A stretch of DNA of 64,000 nt from Toxorhynchites rutilus septentrionalis (Eukaryota > Arthropoda > Insecta > Diptera > Culicidae): NCBI RefSeq assembly GCF_029784135.1, contig NC_073744.1:106163266-106227265 (forward strand). Reading direction: 5' to 3'. Every line of letters starts with the position of its first letter. Positions within the stretch are counted from its first letter, which is position 1. Both the position numbers and the translations under genes were made by a program. The notes beneath the pieces are model-generated. The model had not been told where the DNA came from. It was given only the letters and a program-made list of their open reading frames with translations, and ran no database searches. Shown one piece after another: positions 12,481-23,679 of the stretch.

Positions 12481-12761
12481 TGTGACCAAATACATTTGGT
12501 TTTGTGGTTTTTCAATCAATCGCAATTAACAGGATAGCTTCTGAAGATTATTCTTCCCCATCAGTAGGATATTTCCGTATCCAATATTGGATGCATAAAA
12601 CCTTGTGCCTCCAACGTAACGCTCTCGTTTTCGAAGTTTTCCAAATATTCATTCATTCAGAATGAATTCAGATTCAACTTCATACAAATGATCTCTAAAT
12701 CAACGATAGTCCTACGTCACCCTTGCGGTTATACCATAGATATAACCCACTTCCTGTTTTT

Positions 12762-13997
12762 TAAAGATGGGGAAGATAACCCCGCCCTTCCACTCTTCCG
12801 GTAGCTGTTCCGTGTCCCAGATCCTGTCTATCAACCGGTACATACACTCTACAAGTTTTCCCGGACCTCCCTTGAAGAGCTCCGCTACGAGGCCATCCTA
12901 ACTACCTACTTTGTGGTTCTTTAGCTGATTAATGGCCTCCTTGACTTCATCCACCCTTGGGGATGGTACGTCGTCGTTGTTCAGTGCACCGGTGTAGTCC
13001 TCATCAACGCCGTCTTGGTCCCCTGTCTGCGGGCTGTCCATGTGTTCATCGTAGTGCCGACTCGACCTTCCGATCACCTCGCGTTCATTCATCAAGATGC
13101 CTCCTTCCTTGCTCCTGTACATTTCGGCCCGCGACATAAAGCCTTTGTGCGAGGCATTTAGTTCCTTGAAGAACTTCCGCGATTCTCGAGAACGATAAAG
13201 CAGCTCCATCTCTTCACACTTTTTCTCTTCCAAGCGGCGCTTTTTCCCGGAAGAGATGTGTTTGCTGCCTTCGCTTCAGTCTGTATCGTTCCGCGTTTTG
13301 TCAAGTCACTCGTTGCAGCATGGCTGCGCGTGTTGCATCCTTCTCGTTCAACAGCGCTCGACACTCGTCCTCAAACCATTCGTTCCGTTGCCCACGTTGT
13401 TCATACCCGATGATGGTCTCTGTTGTGCTGCTAATTGCTGCTTTCAAGATGTTCCAGCATTCATTTTGGGGGCAGCATCCAGTTCGTCTACCCCCGGTAA
13501 CGCAGTTTTAAAACGGTGCGAGTATGTTGCAGAAACGTTCGGCTCCTGCAGTAGTTGTAGGTGGTATCGTGGTGAGTGCTGGCGTCTTATATTATTGACG
13601 ACTCACGGTTTAGAACGCTGTTTGATCGTCACCAGGAAGTGGTCTGAATCGGTGTTAGTGCCACGATAGGTTCTGACGTCGATGATATCCGAGAAGTGCC
13701 GACAATCGATCAAAACGTGGTCTGTTTGTATTTCTGTTTGCTGGGGTGATCTCCAGGTGTAACAGTATTGGAGGCTGTGCTGGAAGGTGCTACGTATGTC
13801 CATGTTCTTAGAGGCAGCGAAGTTGGTAAGTCTTAGACCGTTTTCGTTAGTTCGCGGATGGGCGCTGAACCTACCAAATACCGGTCGGAACCCTTCGCTT
13901 TGACGACCTGAGCGTTCAAATCACCGAAAACGATTTCAATGTCGTGTTTTGGACAGTGATCGTATTCACGGAAGGACCGGAGTGCACAACTCTTTTG
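12762..13997 (-). pseudogene. RTE-type non-LTR retrotransposon fragment (endonuclease and start of reverse transcriptase)
   Basis: Read on the minus strand, the higher coordinates encode apurinic-endonuclease motifs (IVFGDLNAQV near 13930; TDSDHFLVTI near 13640). The segment 13233-12898 encodes the linker and the start of the reverse transcriptase (VDEVKEAINQLKN…DGLVAELFKGG…RIWDTEQLPEEWKGG). This pattern is typical of RTE elements such as those in Aedes. Frames change several times and a stop interrupts the sequence after KNHKVGS, so it is dead. It ends where E2 begins and is cut at 13998 by the tail of another retrotransposon. Confidence 0.75.
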
Positions 13998-14143
13998 ATT
14001 TATTTATTTATTTATTTATTTACTACGTCTTCAGCTATAATGCTGCACAGACTGAAAACTCTTATAATATTTGCCCTATTCTATTAGATCTGGGCAGTCG
14101 ATTCGGTTGCTAGGTCAATCGAACGCAAATATCTCCGTAGGTA
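13998..14143 (-). mobile_element. 3' end of a Jockey/CR1-like non-LTR element with tetranucleotide tail
   Basis: The (ATTT)n run at 13998-14020 is, on the minus strand, a (TAAA)n tail that abuts the RTE fragment. Upstream on the minus strand, the residues RRYLRSIDLATES follow on from the reverse-transcriptase C-terminus at 26837-27115. ITmD37E copy 1 therefore sits inside this older element. The frame ends at a stop soon after. Confidence 0.55.
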
Positions 14144-14295
14144 AAGGGTGTGTCACATCAAATTGCATCACGGAAAAAACGCTGTAGAAATTTAATTTTT
14201 AGGAATTATATTTTCAGCTTTCGCTTATAATCAGGTAAGAGTGTATAGATCACGTTGGCCATGCTTCACTGTAAATTTTTCGTAAATTTGGAAAA

Positions 14296-15226
14296 ATGTC
14301 GTCGAACGAAAAAGAGTGTCGTGAATTAATCCTGTGCACTCATTTCGAGAATCCGGAGTTGTCACATCGGGACATCGGTAAGATGCTGGGAATCGTCCAA
14401 TCCACGGTCAGCAGAGTACTAAAACGATACTTCGAGAACCTAACCATCGACCGGAAGGTGAAGAACGGCATGGATGCTCCGTCAGTGAAAAAGATCACAA
14501 ACGCGTAGTTAAGCAGTTTAGACGTGATCCGAGAAGTTCGGTCCGGGATGTCGCCAATAAGCTGAATTTGTCAAGTTCATTCGTCCAGCGGACCAAGCAG
14601 CGGGAGGGCCTGCGTACATACAAGGTTCAGAAGGCTCCTAACTGCGACGAAAGGCAAAACATGGTGGGGAAGACGCGAGCCCGGAAGCTGTACACCGAAA
14701 TGCTGACGAAGCCGCATTGCCTGGTAATGGACGACGAAACCTACGTCAAAGCGGACTTTCGTCAGCTGCCGGGCCTGTTGTTCTTCTCCGCAGAGGACAA
14801 ATTCAACGTTCCGGAGGAGATTCGCAAGCAGAAACTATCCAAGTTTGCCAAAAAGTACATGGTGTGGCAAGCGATATGCTCTTGCGGAAAGCGGAGCTCC
14901 CCCTTCGTGATGACCGACACGGTAAACGGGCAGGTTTACCTTAAGGAGTGCCTACAGAAGCGCTTACTGCCACTATTGAAGCAGCACGAGGGTCCGACCA
15001 TCTTCTGGCCGGATTTCGCTTCGTTCCACTATTCAAAGGACGTGTTGGAGTGGTACGAAGCCAATGAGGTCACCTTCGTGCCAAAGGAAATGAACCCGCC
15101 CAACGCGCCGGAGCTTCGCCCAATAGAGAAATATTGGGCGATTATGAAGCATGCCCTCCGGAAGAACCCAAAAGTTGTCAAATCGGAGGCGGACTTCAAG
15201 AGAAAATGGATTTCTGTTAAAAAAAA
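14296..15226 (+). pseudogene. ITmD37E transposase, copy 1 (N-terminal and catalytic part, frameshifted)
   Basis: A cut-and-paste transposase that would act on the flanking TIRs in the nucleus. It starts MSSNEKECRELILC with a helix-turn-helix DNA-binding region (HRDIGKMLGIVQSTVSRVLKRY). The catalytic triad is visible: VMDDETY, FWPDFASFHYS, and PELRPIEKYW, with 37 residues between the second D and E. A four-base deletion after KVKNG, relative to copy 2, shifts the frame and gives a stop at ~14506; the rest continues from 14568 in another frame. The C-terminus is separated by the composite inserted in the AAAAAAA run at ~15220 and resumes at 26623. Confidence 0.85.
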
Positions 15227-15370
15227 GACGGGTGGGTAATGTGACGTAGGACTATACAAAGGGGACAGCTTTTTAAATATATTGTTTTATTTTCTTCTCC
15301 TACGTGAATACCTACCTATCTACCTGAAAAATGGATTAGTTTACTGTTTACTCTTTATGAATATGTTGAT

Positions 15371-15386
15371 GGTTCTAAAAAGAACC
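15371..15386 (-). promoter_or_regulatory. Histone 3' stem-loop, type A (mutated)
   Basis: The minus strand reads GGTTCTTTTTAGAACC: the six-base stem is intact, but the loop differs from the normal TTTC. An AAGAG purine motif follows downstream. It terminates H2A copy P1. Confidence 0.65.
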
Positions 15387-15597
15387 TTTGGTATTGTGTT
15401 TTTGTTATCACTCGATATTCCCATCTTGTTCGGTTAAACCTTCCTGTTTAGCTATTGCGTTTGCCACTCGCCACAGCTTTCACAGTTGGAAAATTTCTTC
15501 CCATCCAGCTTGTGACATGTTGTTCAGTGAATTACATTTAATGCGACGTGCCGGAGAAACACTTTGCCACTCACTGAAACTAAGCTGCTCTGTTCTT

Positions 15598-15838
15598 GAT
15601 GCGGGTTTTCTGATTGTCGTGAGCAGCTTTGCAAGCCAACTCAAGCACTCCGACGGCCGAAACTCTATAATCGCTGTTAGGTATACTGGTGCTCCGGCAC
15701 CAATCCGTTCGGCCTAGTTACCCTTGCGGAGCAATCAGTGAATGCGACCAACAGGGAACTGGAGACCTGCTCGGTTCGAGTGAGACTTTGCCTTTCCCTT
15801 AACTTGTCCTCCTTTGTTACGTCCACGATGCCGATGAC
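15598..15838 (-). pseudogene. Histone H2A pseudogene P1 (type-1 promoter)
   Basis: Reading from 15838 downward, codons match H2[29 protein letters not shown], then a TGA where Arg is expected, LLRKGN, a TAG for the Tyr codon, AERIGAGAPVYL, and the αC helix ELACKAAHDNQKTRI. The start codon is degraded. A TATA box (TATAAAA, complement of 15899-15905) lies about 70 bases upstream. Similarity ends after KTRI and the C-terminal tail is unrecognisable. The stem-loop at 15371-15386 follows. Confidence 0.8.
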
Positions 15839-16010
15839 GTACAACCACACGGGTATACGGTTTGAAAGAAAATAAGATATTTTTTTGGGGTCCGCGTGTT
15901 TTATACTCTAGCGGTACACACTCACAGGATAGAGACAAATCGGCAGACTCAGCCAGAGGGGCGAGTCCAACGAGACGAACGAATGAGCGTTAAAAGGGAG
16001 CGATGGCAAA

Positions 16011-16022
16011 AAAATACATTCA
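16011..16022 (+). other. Target-site duplication, 5' side of non-LTR element 1
   Basis: AAAATACATTCA is repeated at 23668-23679 beyond the element's GAA-rich tail. The uninterrupted site is seen at 24963-24996, 40230-40260 and, reversed, near 49170-49195. Confidence 0.65.
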
Positions 16023-16546
16023 AGGTGCTACTGACATTCAACCGATTCGGTCGTGTTTTTGGCGCCCCTTGGAAAAGAAGGACAAAACCATCATAAGGAT
16101 TACATATTGCCGCAACGGCGGTTAATTTCTCGTTCTCCCACATCTCTTCCATCATCCGTTGCATCTATTTAACGGCGAAAAAGGGGCGCGCTTTTTAGCG
16201 TTCCCCACGCTACTTTTTGCAGGTTCCAGAACGTTCTCGCGGCAGTGATTAGGGGTTTTTCACGTTGCTAGCGTTTGTGTTTTGGGACATGAAAAGTGAG
16301 TGCGATAAGTAGTTAGGAAGAAAAGTGAAATAAGAAAATAAAAAGAAAATTAATGTGAACTATTTCTAGGAAAATAGTCTGATAGGCTGAAGATCATAAG
16401 TATAAAAGTGAAAGTAAGGACACTTACTGTTTGTGCTCTTGTGCTTATTTCGTGTGTTTTCTCCCAGTAAGGGCTTTTTCCTGTTCACATCCAGAAGTAT
16501 TAGCCTTTCTCACAAGTGTTCTAGTGAACAGTTTGACCATTTTGCC

Positions 16547-16567
16547 GGCTATACCCTGGGTATAGCC
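16547..16567 (+). promoter_or_regulatory. Perfect hairpin 10 bases before the ORF1 start codon
   Basis: GGCTATACC and GGTATAGCC form a nine-base perfect stem with a three-base loop, 10 bases upstream of the ATG at 16578. Element 2 has a related hairpin in the same place. Confidence 0.6.
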
Positions 16568-16577
16568 AGGCGACAAA

Positions 16578-18038
16578 ATGCCTTCCAGTAGCTCCGGGCC
16601 TCCAGGAGGCCGAGCTACCAATCTGTATCAGGGGAAGTCTACCAGGCCGCCCCTCCCAAGGTGGATTGATCCGGAGTGTGTTCCTATGGAAATTTTACTT
16701 CTTCGAGCTAAAGGGGACAATGTCCTCCCCACCAACCCGTTTACTGTCAGCAAAACGATCAACAGTGTGATCAAATCATCTTTAAATGAGGCCAGACCTC
16801 AAAGAGACGACAAAAACAGGATCCAATACATCCTTCCAGTACGAAACCAGGAACATTTAGGTAAGCTTCTTGAAATTACTAAATTGATTGACAACACTCC
16901 AATTGAGATAATTAGCCATCCGGTACTCAACCAACGCAAATGCGTTGTCACTTGCCGTGATGTTTTAGATTTAACCGAGTCTGAACTGGTAAAGGAGCTT
17001 GCAGATCAGAAAGTGATCAACGTCAAGCGAATTACCAGAAAAGATAATGATGCAATTATACCAACTCCGACGCTTATTTTGACAATTCGTGGAACAGTAA
17101 TCCCCGAATTTATCTACTTCGGTTTCATTCGTGCTGGGACAAGGAATTTTTATTCAAATCCCATGCAATGCTTTCAATGCTTCCGCTTTGGACACACCAC
17201 TAAACGGTGTAAGCGTGACAATCCACTATGCATTAATTGCGGCCAAGAGCACCAAATAAAAAAGTCAGGAAATAAAATTTGCAAATCTTCTGCATATTGT
17301 GTCAACTGCAAGGGTAATCATTCCTCTTCTAGTAGGATGTGCCCAGTATGGATAACTGAAAATAAAATTACCAAAATACGGATTGACTAGGGAATTTCCT
17401 ACAAGGAAGCCCGAGAAATCTTCAATTTCCAGAATAATGAAACTACCTACTCCAGTGTCCTTAAAGACAGACTGGACATTGCTAAATATGCTGTTGGCGG
17501 CTGCACACAGTGCAAATGCCAATGCACTTCTAATAATTCCCCTCAGGACGAGAGCCCATCCGTCCATTCCGAAGATGAATCGGTTAACTCAATTGAAGAA
17601 TCGGAAGAAGATTCGGAAGTATCAGAAGATGAAGAAGAGGAACAGAAAAATATGGAAACCGAAGAAGAACAGAATAGGGAAACTAATGAGGATTCAGACA
17701 ATTCAATGGAATATATAGAAATAAAGAAAAAGAATAAAAGGAAAATTTCGAACAAGGGAACATCTTCAGAAGAACATAAGTCTTCTGATGAGGAAAATAA
17801 ACAAACTAAAGAAAGTCAAAGGAAACGTATACGAAACGAACATACAACTGAAAGAACCAACACTCACAACAACCAAAACACACACGCTAGCAATAGACAC
17901 TCACACACTAATAATCAACAATCACAGGCTGACAGTTCAAGCCAATCTACTCCAACCAAAAATAACATCAACACTAACAACACTCACAACAGGAAAAATT
18001 CTAGCCCCCCAAAGGGTAATAATAGAACAAATAAATAA
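16578..18038 (+). pseudogene. ORF1 (Gag-like nucleic-acid chaperone) of non-LTR element 1, one nonsense mutation
   Basis: Such ORF1 proteins coat the element RNA. The 486-codon frame starts MPSSSSGPPGGRATN next to the conserved hairpin. At residues ~199-260 there are three zinc knuckles (CFQCFRFGHTTKRC, CINCGQEH…C, CVNCKGNHSSSSRMC). The acidic and Asn/Thr/His-rich tail extends to PPKGNNRTNK. A TAG at 17388-17390 replaces the Tyr codon found in element 2 (IRIDYGISYKEA there). The frame is otherwise open, so decay is slight. No ORF2 follows. Confidence 0.8.
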
Positions 18039-18142
18039 TTTCTTTCATTAAACCTACGCTGTAATCATTACATTATTATAACCTTTACTTTTCAGCATTC
18101 TTACAACAATTCTACGATTATCTTAGTTAAATTGAGAGGCCA

Positions 18143-18504
18143 GGAGTTATCATCCGCTTTATTATTGAAGAGGGTAGAGCGGATGATGCTCCAAAACTCT
18201 CATGCTAGATATATGTTATCTATTTCTTACCATACTTTCCATCAAATCGAAAGACCTGGAGCCACCGCCTTATTGAGGGAGAGGTAGGACCGAGGGCGGT
18301 CTCTAGGCTTTCACTCATCTATATTATATTTAATCGCATTATTTCTTTAAATAACTTTCACATCATAATCGTAGGACCGGAAACCGACTCTCACCTTATT
18401 TTTGGAGATGGTAGGGTGAGTGGCGGTTCCTAGTCTAATATTATATTTTCTCTAAAGGCCGGGAGTTGTCCTCCATTTCACTCAGTGGGATTGATGGCGA
18501 TTCC
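18143..18504 (+). repeat. Four tandem covarying hairpins in the 3' region of non-LTR element 1
   Basis: Hairpins at 18143-18192, 18255-18307, 18379-18430 and 18462-18504 share one plan: an outer stem of GGAG type, a variable inner stem, and a loop mostly beginning TTATT and containing GGTAG. Inner stems differ but each pairs with itself (TCATCCGCT/AGCGGATGA; ACCGCC/GGCGGT; CTCACC/GGTGAG; CCAT/ATGG), which indicates compensatory change. No protein is encoded. Confidence 0.65.
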
Positions 18505-18778
18505 TGACACTCAATACTTTTTAAATACATATAAATATGTGTATGTGTATACATATATAAAAGAAAATAAAATTAAATAAAATATATATACATGTAAAAA
18601 AGACGGGTGGGTAATGTCGGGGACATAACCGGAGTGACGTAGGACTATACAAAGGAGACAGCTTTTGTTAAATATATATTTTAAATATATTGTTTTATTT
18701 TCTTCTCCTACGTGAATACCTACCTATCTACCTGAAAAATGGATTAGTTTACTGTTTACTCTTTATGAAAATGTTGGG

Positions 18779-18794
18779 GGTTCTGAAAAGAACC
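18779..18794 (-). promoter_or_regulatory. Histone 3' stem-loop, type A
   Basis: The minus strand reads GGTTCTTTTCAGAACC, an exact match to the six-base stem/four-base loop histone mRNA signal, preceded by ACACCAAA and followed by AAAGAG, the usual U7-binding purine motif. Confidence 0.85.
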
Positions 18795-19033
18795 TTTGGT
18801 GTTGTGTTTTTGTTATCACTCGATATTCCCATCTTGTTCGGCTAAACCTTCCTGTTTAGCTATTGCGTTTGCCACTCGCCACAGCTTTCACAGTTGGAAA
18901 ATTTCTTCCCATCCAGCTTGTGACATGTTGTTCAGTAAATTACATTTAATGCGACGTGCCGGAGAAACACTTTACCACTCACTGAAACTAATTGTTGCCT
19001 TGATGAGCGCCGAACCGAAGCTGCTCTGTTCTT

Positions 19034-19270
19034 GATGCGGGTTTTCTGATTGTCGTGAGCAGCTTTGAAAGCCAACTCGAGCACTCCGACGGCCGAAACT
19101 CTATAATCGCTGTTAGGTATACTGGTGCTCCGGCACCAATCCGTTCGGCCTAGTTACCCTTGCGGAGCAATCAGTGAATGCGACCAACAGGGAACTGGAG
19201 ACTTGCACGGTTCGAGTGAGACTTTGCCTTTCCCTTAACTTGTCCTCCTTTGTTACGTCCACGATGCCGA
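19034..19270 (-). pseudogene. Histone H2A pseudogene P2 (type-1 promoter)
   Basis: Same structure and lesions as P1: [25 protein letters not shown] followed by stop, LLRKGN stop AERIGAGAPVYL, ending in KTRI. Its TATAAAA is the complement of 19335-19341. The stem-loop at 18779-18794 is intact, better than in P1, although the coding part is dead. Confidence 0.8.
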
Positions 19271-19444
19271 TGCCGTACAACCACACGGGTTTACGGTTTG
19301 AAAGAAAATAAGATATTTATTTGGGGTCCGCGTGTTTTATACTCTAGCGGTACACACTCACAGGATAGAGACAAATCGGCAGACTCAGCCAGAGGGGCGA
19401 GTCCAACGAGACGAACGAATGAGCGTTCAAAGGGAGCGATGGCA

Positions 19445-22400
19445 AAAAACAGGAAGTGGGTTATATCTATGGTATAACCGCAAGGGTGACGTAGGACTCT
19501 CGTTGATATAGAGATCATTTGTATGAAGTTGAATCTGAATTCATTCTGAATGAATGAATATTTGGAGAACTTCGAAAACGAGAGCGTTACGTTGGAGGCA
19601 CAAGGTTTTATGCATCCAATATTGGATACGGAAATATCCTACTGATGGGGAAGAATAATCTTCAGAAGCTATCCTGTTGATTGCGATTGATTGAAAAACC
19701 ACAAAACCAAATGTATTTGGTCACAGTGTTACATGGATAGAAAACATTCAATTAAACTCTTTCACATGAATATATTTTGAAAATTCCCAGAGGAACTGGC
19801 AGATTATTTTCAGTAACGATTAGTTATTTCCACATTTTCCTCGATACTGGAAGCCCACCAGTGGTTAATTCCAACTCGATAACCACCTGTTAATAGCACT
19901 TGATTGAAACATATTTGGTCACAGTGTTACATGGATAGAAAACATTCAATTAAATTCTTTCACATGAATATATTTTGAAAATTCCCAGAGGAACTGGCAG
20001 ATTATTTTCAGTAACGATTAGATATTTCCACATTTCCTCGATACTGGAAGCCCACCAGTGGTTAATGCCAACTCGATAACCACCTGTTAATAGCACTTGA
20101 TTGAAACATATTTGGTCACAGTGTTACATGGATAGAAAACATTCAATTAAACTCTTTCACATGAATATACTTTGAAAATTCCCAAAGGAACTGGCAGATT
20201 ATTTTCAGTAACGATTAGTTATTTCCACATTTTCCTCGATACTGGAAGCCCACCAGTGGTTAATACCAACTCGATAACCACCTGTTAATAGCACTTGATT
20301 GAAACATATTTGGTCACAGTGTTACATGGATAGAAAACATTCAATTAAACTCTTTCACATGAATATATTTTGAAAATTCCCAAAGGAACTGGCAGATTAT
20401 TTTCCAGCAATGATTAGATCTTTCCGGAACTTTCTCGATGCTGAATGGCATCCTAACGGAAAGAGTTCTGCGCGTGTATGTGTCGATCCTTCGCCGTCCA
20501 CCTCCTCCAGCACGTTAGGCAACGATGTTGTCTTGTCGATGTCCTCACGAAAAATGAATGTGTCTCACCACCAGAATATCGCTTAAGTATGCTTTTTGTG
20601 TGTGATTGAATCGAGAGAAGGTGTGGTTTACGATGGCAATTTGGAAGGCATACTAGAGGGGAATGAACTCTCTGAGCTCGGAACTTTCGGCGACTGAGCA
20701 ATAATCGATTGCGGGCGCATACAATATTGGATACGGAAATATCCTACTGATGTGGAAGAATAATCTTCTGAAGCTATCCTGTTAATTGCGATTGATTGAA
20801 AAACCACAAAACCAAATGTATTTGGTCACAGTGTTACATGGATAGAAAACATTCAATTAAACTCTTTCACATGAATATATTTTGAAAATTCCCAAAGGAA
20901 CTGGCAGATTATTTTCAGTAACGATTAGATATTTCCACATTTTCCTCGATACTGGAAGCCCACCAGTGGTTAATGCCAACTCGATAACCACCTGTTAATA
21001 GCACTTGATTGAAACATATTTGGTCACAGTGTAACATGGATAGAAAACGTTCAATTAAACTCTGTCACATGAATATATTTTGAAAATTCCCAGAGGAACT
21101 GGCAGATTATTTTCAGTAACGATTAGTTATTTCCACATTTTCCTCGATACTGGAAGAAGCCCACCAGTGGTTAATGCCAACTCGATAACCACCTGTTAAT
21201 AGCACTTTATTGAAACATATTTGGTCACAGTGTTACATGGATAGAAAACATTCAATTAAATTCTTTCACATGAATATATTTTGAAAATTCCCAAAGGAAC
21301 TGGCAGATTATTTTCAGTAACGATTAGATATTTCCACATTTTCCTCGATACTGGAAGCCCACCAGTGGTTAATGCCAACTCGATAACCACCTGTTAATAG
21401 CACTTGGTTGAAACATATTTGGTCACACTGTAACATGGATAGAAAACATTCAATTAAACTCTTTCACATGAATATATTTTGAAAATTCCCAAAGGAACTG
21501 GCAGATTATTTTCCAGCAATGATTAGATCTTTCCGGAACTTTCTCGATGCTGAATGGCATCCTAACGGAAAGAGTTCTGCGCGTGTATGTGTCGATCCTT
21601 CGCCGTCCACCTCCTCCAGCACGTTAGGCAACGATGTTGTCTTGTCGATGTCCTCACGAAAAATGAATGTGTCTCACCACCAGAATATCGCTTAAGTATG
21701 CTTTTTGTGTGTGATTGAATCGAGAGAAGGTGTGGTTTACGATGGCAATTTGGAAGGCAAACTAGAGGGGAATGAACTCTCTGAGCTGGGAACTTTCGGC
21801 GACTGAGCAATAATCGATTTCGGGCGCATACAATATTGGATACGGAAATATCCTACTGATGGGGAAGAATAATCTTCTGAAGCTATCCTGTTAATTGCGA
21901 TTGATTGAAAAGCCACAAAACCAAATGTATTTGGTCACAGTGTTACATGGATACAAAACATTCAATTAAACTCTTTCACATGAATATATTTTGAAAATTC
22001 CCAAAGGAACTGGCAGATTATTTTCAGTAACGATTAGATATTTCCACATTTTCCTCGATACTGGAAGCCTACCATTGGTTAATGCCAACTCGATAACCAC
22101 CTGTTAATAGCACTTGATTGAAACATATTTGGTCACAGTGTAACATGGATAGAAAACATTCAATCAAACTCTTTCACATGAATATATTTTGAAAATTCCC
22201 AAAGGAACTGGCAGATTATTTTCAGTAACGATTAGATATTTCCACATTTTCCTCGATACTGGAAGCCCACCAGTGGTTAATGCCAACTCGACAACCACCT
22301 GTTAATAGCACTTGATTGAAACATATTTGGTCACAGTGTTACATGGATAGAAAACATTCAATTAAACTCTTTCACATGAATATATTTTGAAAATTCCCAA

Positions 22401-23186
22401 AGGAACTGGCAGATTATTTTAAGTAACGATTAGATATTTCCACATTTTCCTCGATACTGGAAGCCCACCAGTGGTTAATGCCAACTCGATAACAACCTGT
22501 TAATTGCACTTGATTGAAACATATTTGGTCACAGTGTAACATGGATAGAAAACATTCAATTAAACTCTTTCACATGAATATATTTTGAAAATTCCCAGAG
22601 GAACTGGCAGATTATTCTCAGTAACGATTAGATATTTCCACATTTTCCTCGATACTGGAAGCCCACCAGTGGTTAATGCCAACTCGATAACCACCTGTTA
22701 ATAGCCGCGCGTGTATGTGTGTGTAGCAATGTCTTCCCAGGGAACCGTTTGTGGCATCACTCTCCTCCTGATAGATTCCCTTCTGGCCTATGGTGCACAA
22801 ACAGGCTCTTGGTGACACCGTTCATCCGCGCTTTCATGATAAATAAAGAGCTTCACCGCAACAGCGACAACATGCTCCAATCGCTGTTCAATTAGAACTG
22901 AGTGGATTTCCGAGCGCCGCTCGCTTATATACCGATTGGTGATTTCAATAGCCTGTTTTGAAAGCAATTTTAAGACTATTGAAACAAGTTTTTGGATCAA
23001 AAAGTAACAAGTATATAACGCGTAGACATTTTATCTTTCGAATGAAGTGTTTATCATACCATTTCGTTCAGTTGTTTAGGAGCTATTAACGCTCAAAATC
23101 TCGGTCTCCGGCGTAACGCTTTCGTTTTCGAAACTTTGATTTTACACCCCGGTATAGAAATGAAAGACGTAGTCCTACGTCAAAAA
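19445..23186 (-). mobile_element. Non-autonomous DNA element E3 (reverse, long copy)
   Basis: Termini match E2 in reverse: AACAGGAAGTGGG with GTGACGTAGGACT at the left, and GACGTAGTCCTACGTC at 23166-23181. It contains many 198-bp monomers, two variant units (about 20410-20800 and 21490-21920) and the promoter end near 22900. It is inserted in the P2 histone unit. No transposase. Confidence 0.8.
22892..22931 (-). promoter_or_regulatory. TATA/Inr core promoter within E3
   Basis: The complement of 22924-22931 is TATATAAG, with the TCAGT initiator about 31 bases downstream on the minus strand, as in E1, E2 and E4. Confidence 0.55.
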
Positions 23187-23667
23187 TGAATAAATTACTA
23201 ACAAATGCCAACTAACTAATTTACAATTTCAGAAGCCATACCTATCCCACTCCTTCCCCTTTTTCCTACCCATGTCACTCCTCCCTAATCCATTCCTTTT
23301 AATCCCACCCAAATCCTTACCACTCCTTTCCTTCCTATCCTCCTGAGAAGGGCCTTTTTGTTTTTTTTTGTTTTTGGAGCACGCCTTTCGCTGGGTCACT
23401 TGTGCTTCGTTACCGCTTTGGTCCTCGGATCATTAAATACTTACTTCCCTTTACAGCTTATATTAAATATCTTATGAAGCATAGGATCCCTTCCTACCTT
23501 CTTCTTGACTCGAAAATCGAGCGGACAGATCTGATGGATGTTATTTTGTTTTTGGTTTCCCTTTTCGCCAGTCCCCTCTGGGCTGGTCTTATTGTGGCTC
23601 TTCACTGGGCTAGAGGCGAATGAACTGCAAAGTTTAAAGCCTCTTAAAAACAAAGAAGAAGAAGAAG
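23187..23667 (+). mobile_element. 3' UTR and tail of non-LTR element 1
   Basis: Pyrimidine-rich sequence (ACTCCTTCCC-type repeats) leads to CTAGAGGCGAATGAACTGC, AAGCCTCTTAAAAACAAAG and a (GAA)n tail. An inverted homologue with a (GAAA)n tail ends element 2 at 37824. Both tails abut the same target, AAATACATTCATTACG. Confidence 0.65.
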
Positions 23668-23679
23668 AAAATACATTCA

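Larger units (their letters stand above)
8798..12760 (+). mobile_element. Non-autonomous DNA element E2 with 198-bp tandem repeats (forward, long copy)
   Basis: Left terminus GACGTAGGACTACGTC; right terminus GATAGTCCTACGTCAC followed by CCGC…TATAACCCACTTCCTG. About 250 bases in there is a TATA/Inr promoter, then an array of 198-bp monomers (spacing 198 at 9321, 9519 and 9717). Three ~400-500-bp variant units are interspersed (around 9870-10290, 10885-11300, 11590-12010). Each variant unit has an 82-codon open frame that I do not regard as a gene. Members at 6671, 19445 and 54497 share both ends. The family has no transposase. Confidence 0.8.
16023..18601 (+). mobile_element. I-like non-LTR retrotransposon element 1, 5' part (gag only)
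   Basis: About 555 bases of 5' UTR precede ORF1 (16578). After ORF1 come four hairpins (18143-18504) and an A/T-rich stretch, with no endonuclease or reverse transcriptase. The element resumes after a nested histone unit and E3 at 23187-23667 and ends in a (GAA)n tail. Its 5' UTR and ORF1 are related to element 2 (37824-47848), and both are inserted at the same position in a histone unit. Confidence 0.65.
18602..19444 (-). mobile_element. Partial histone composite unit nested in element 1
   Basis: Begins with the composite's left end GACGGGTGGGTAATG and stops in the GCGATGGCAAAAAA stretch where E3 begins. It holds one H2A copy (P2) with stem-loop type A and promoter. Together with E3 it splits non-LTR element 1. 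Confidence 0.65.
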
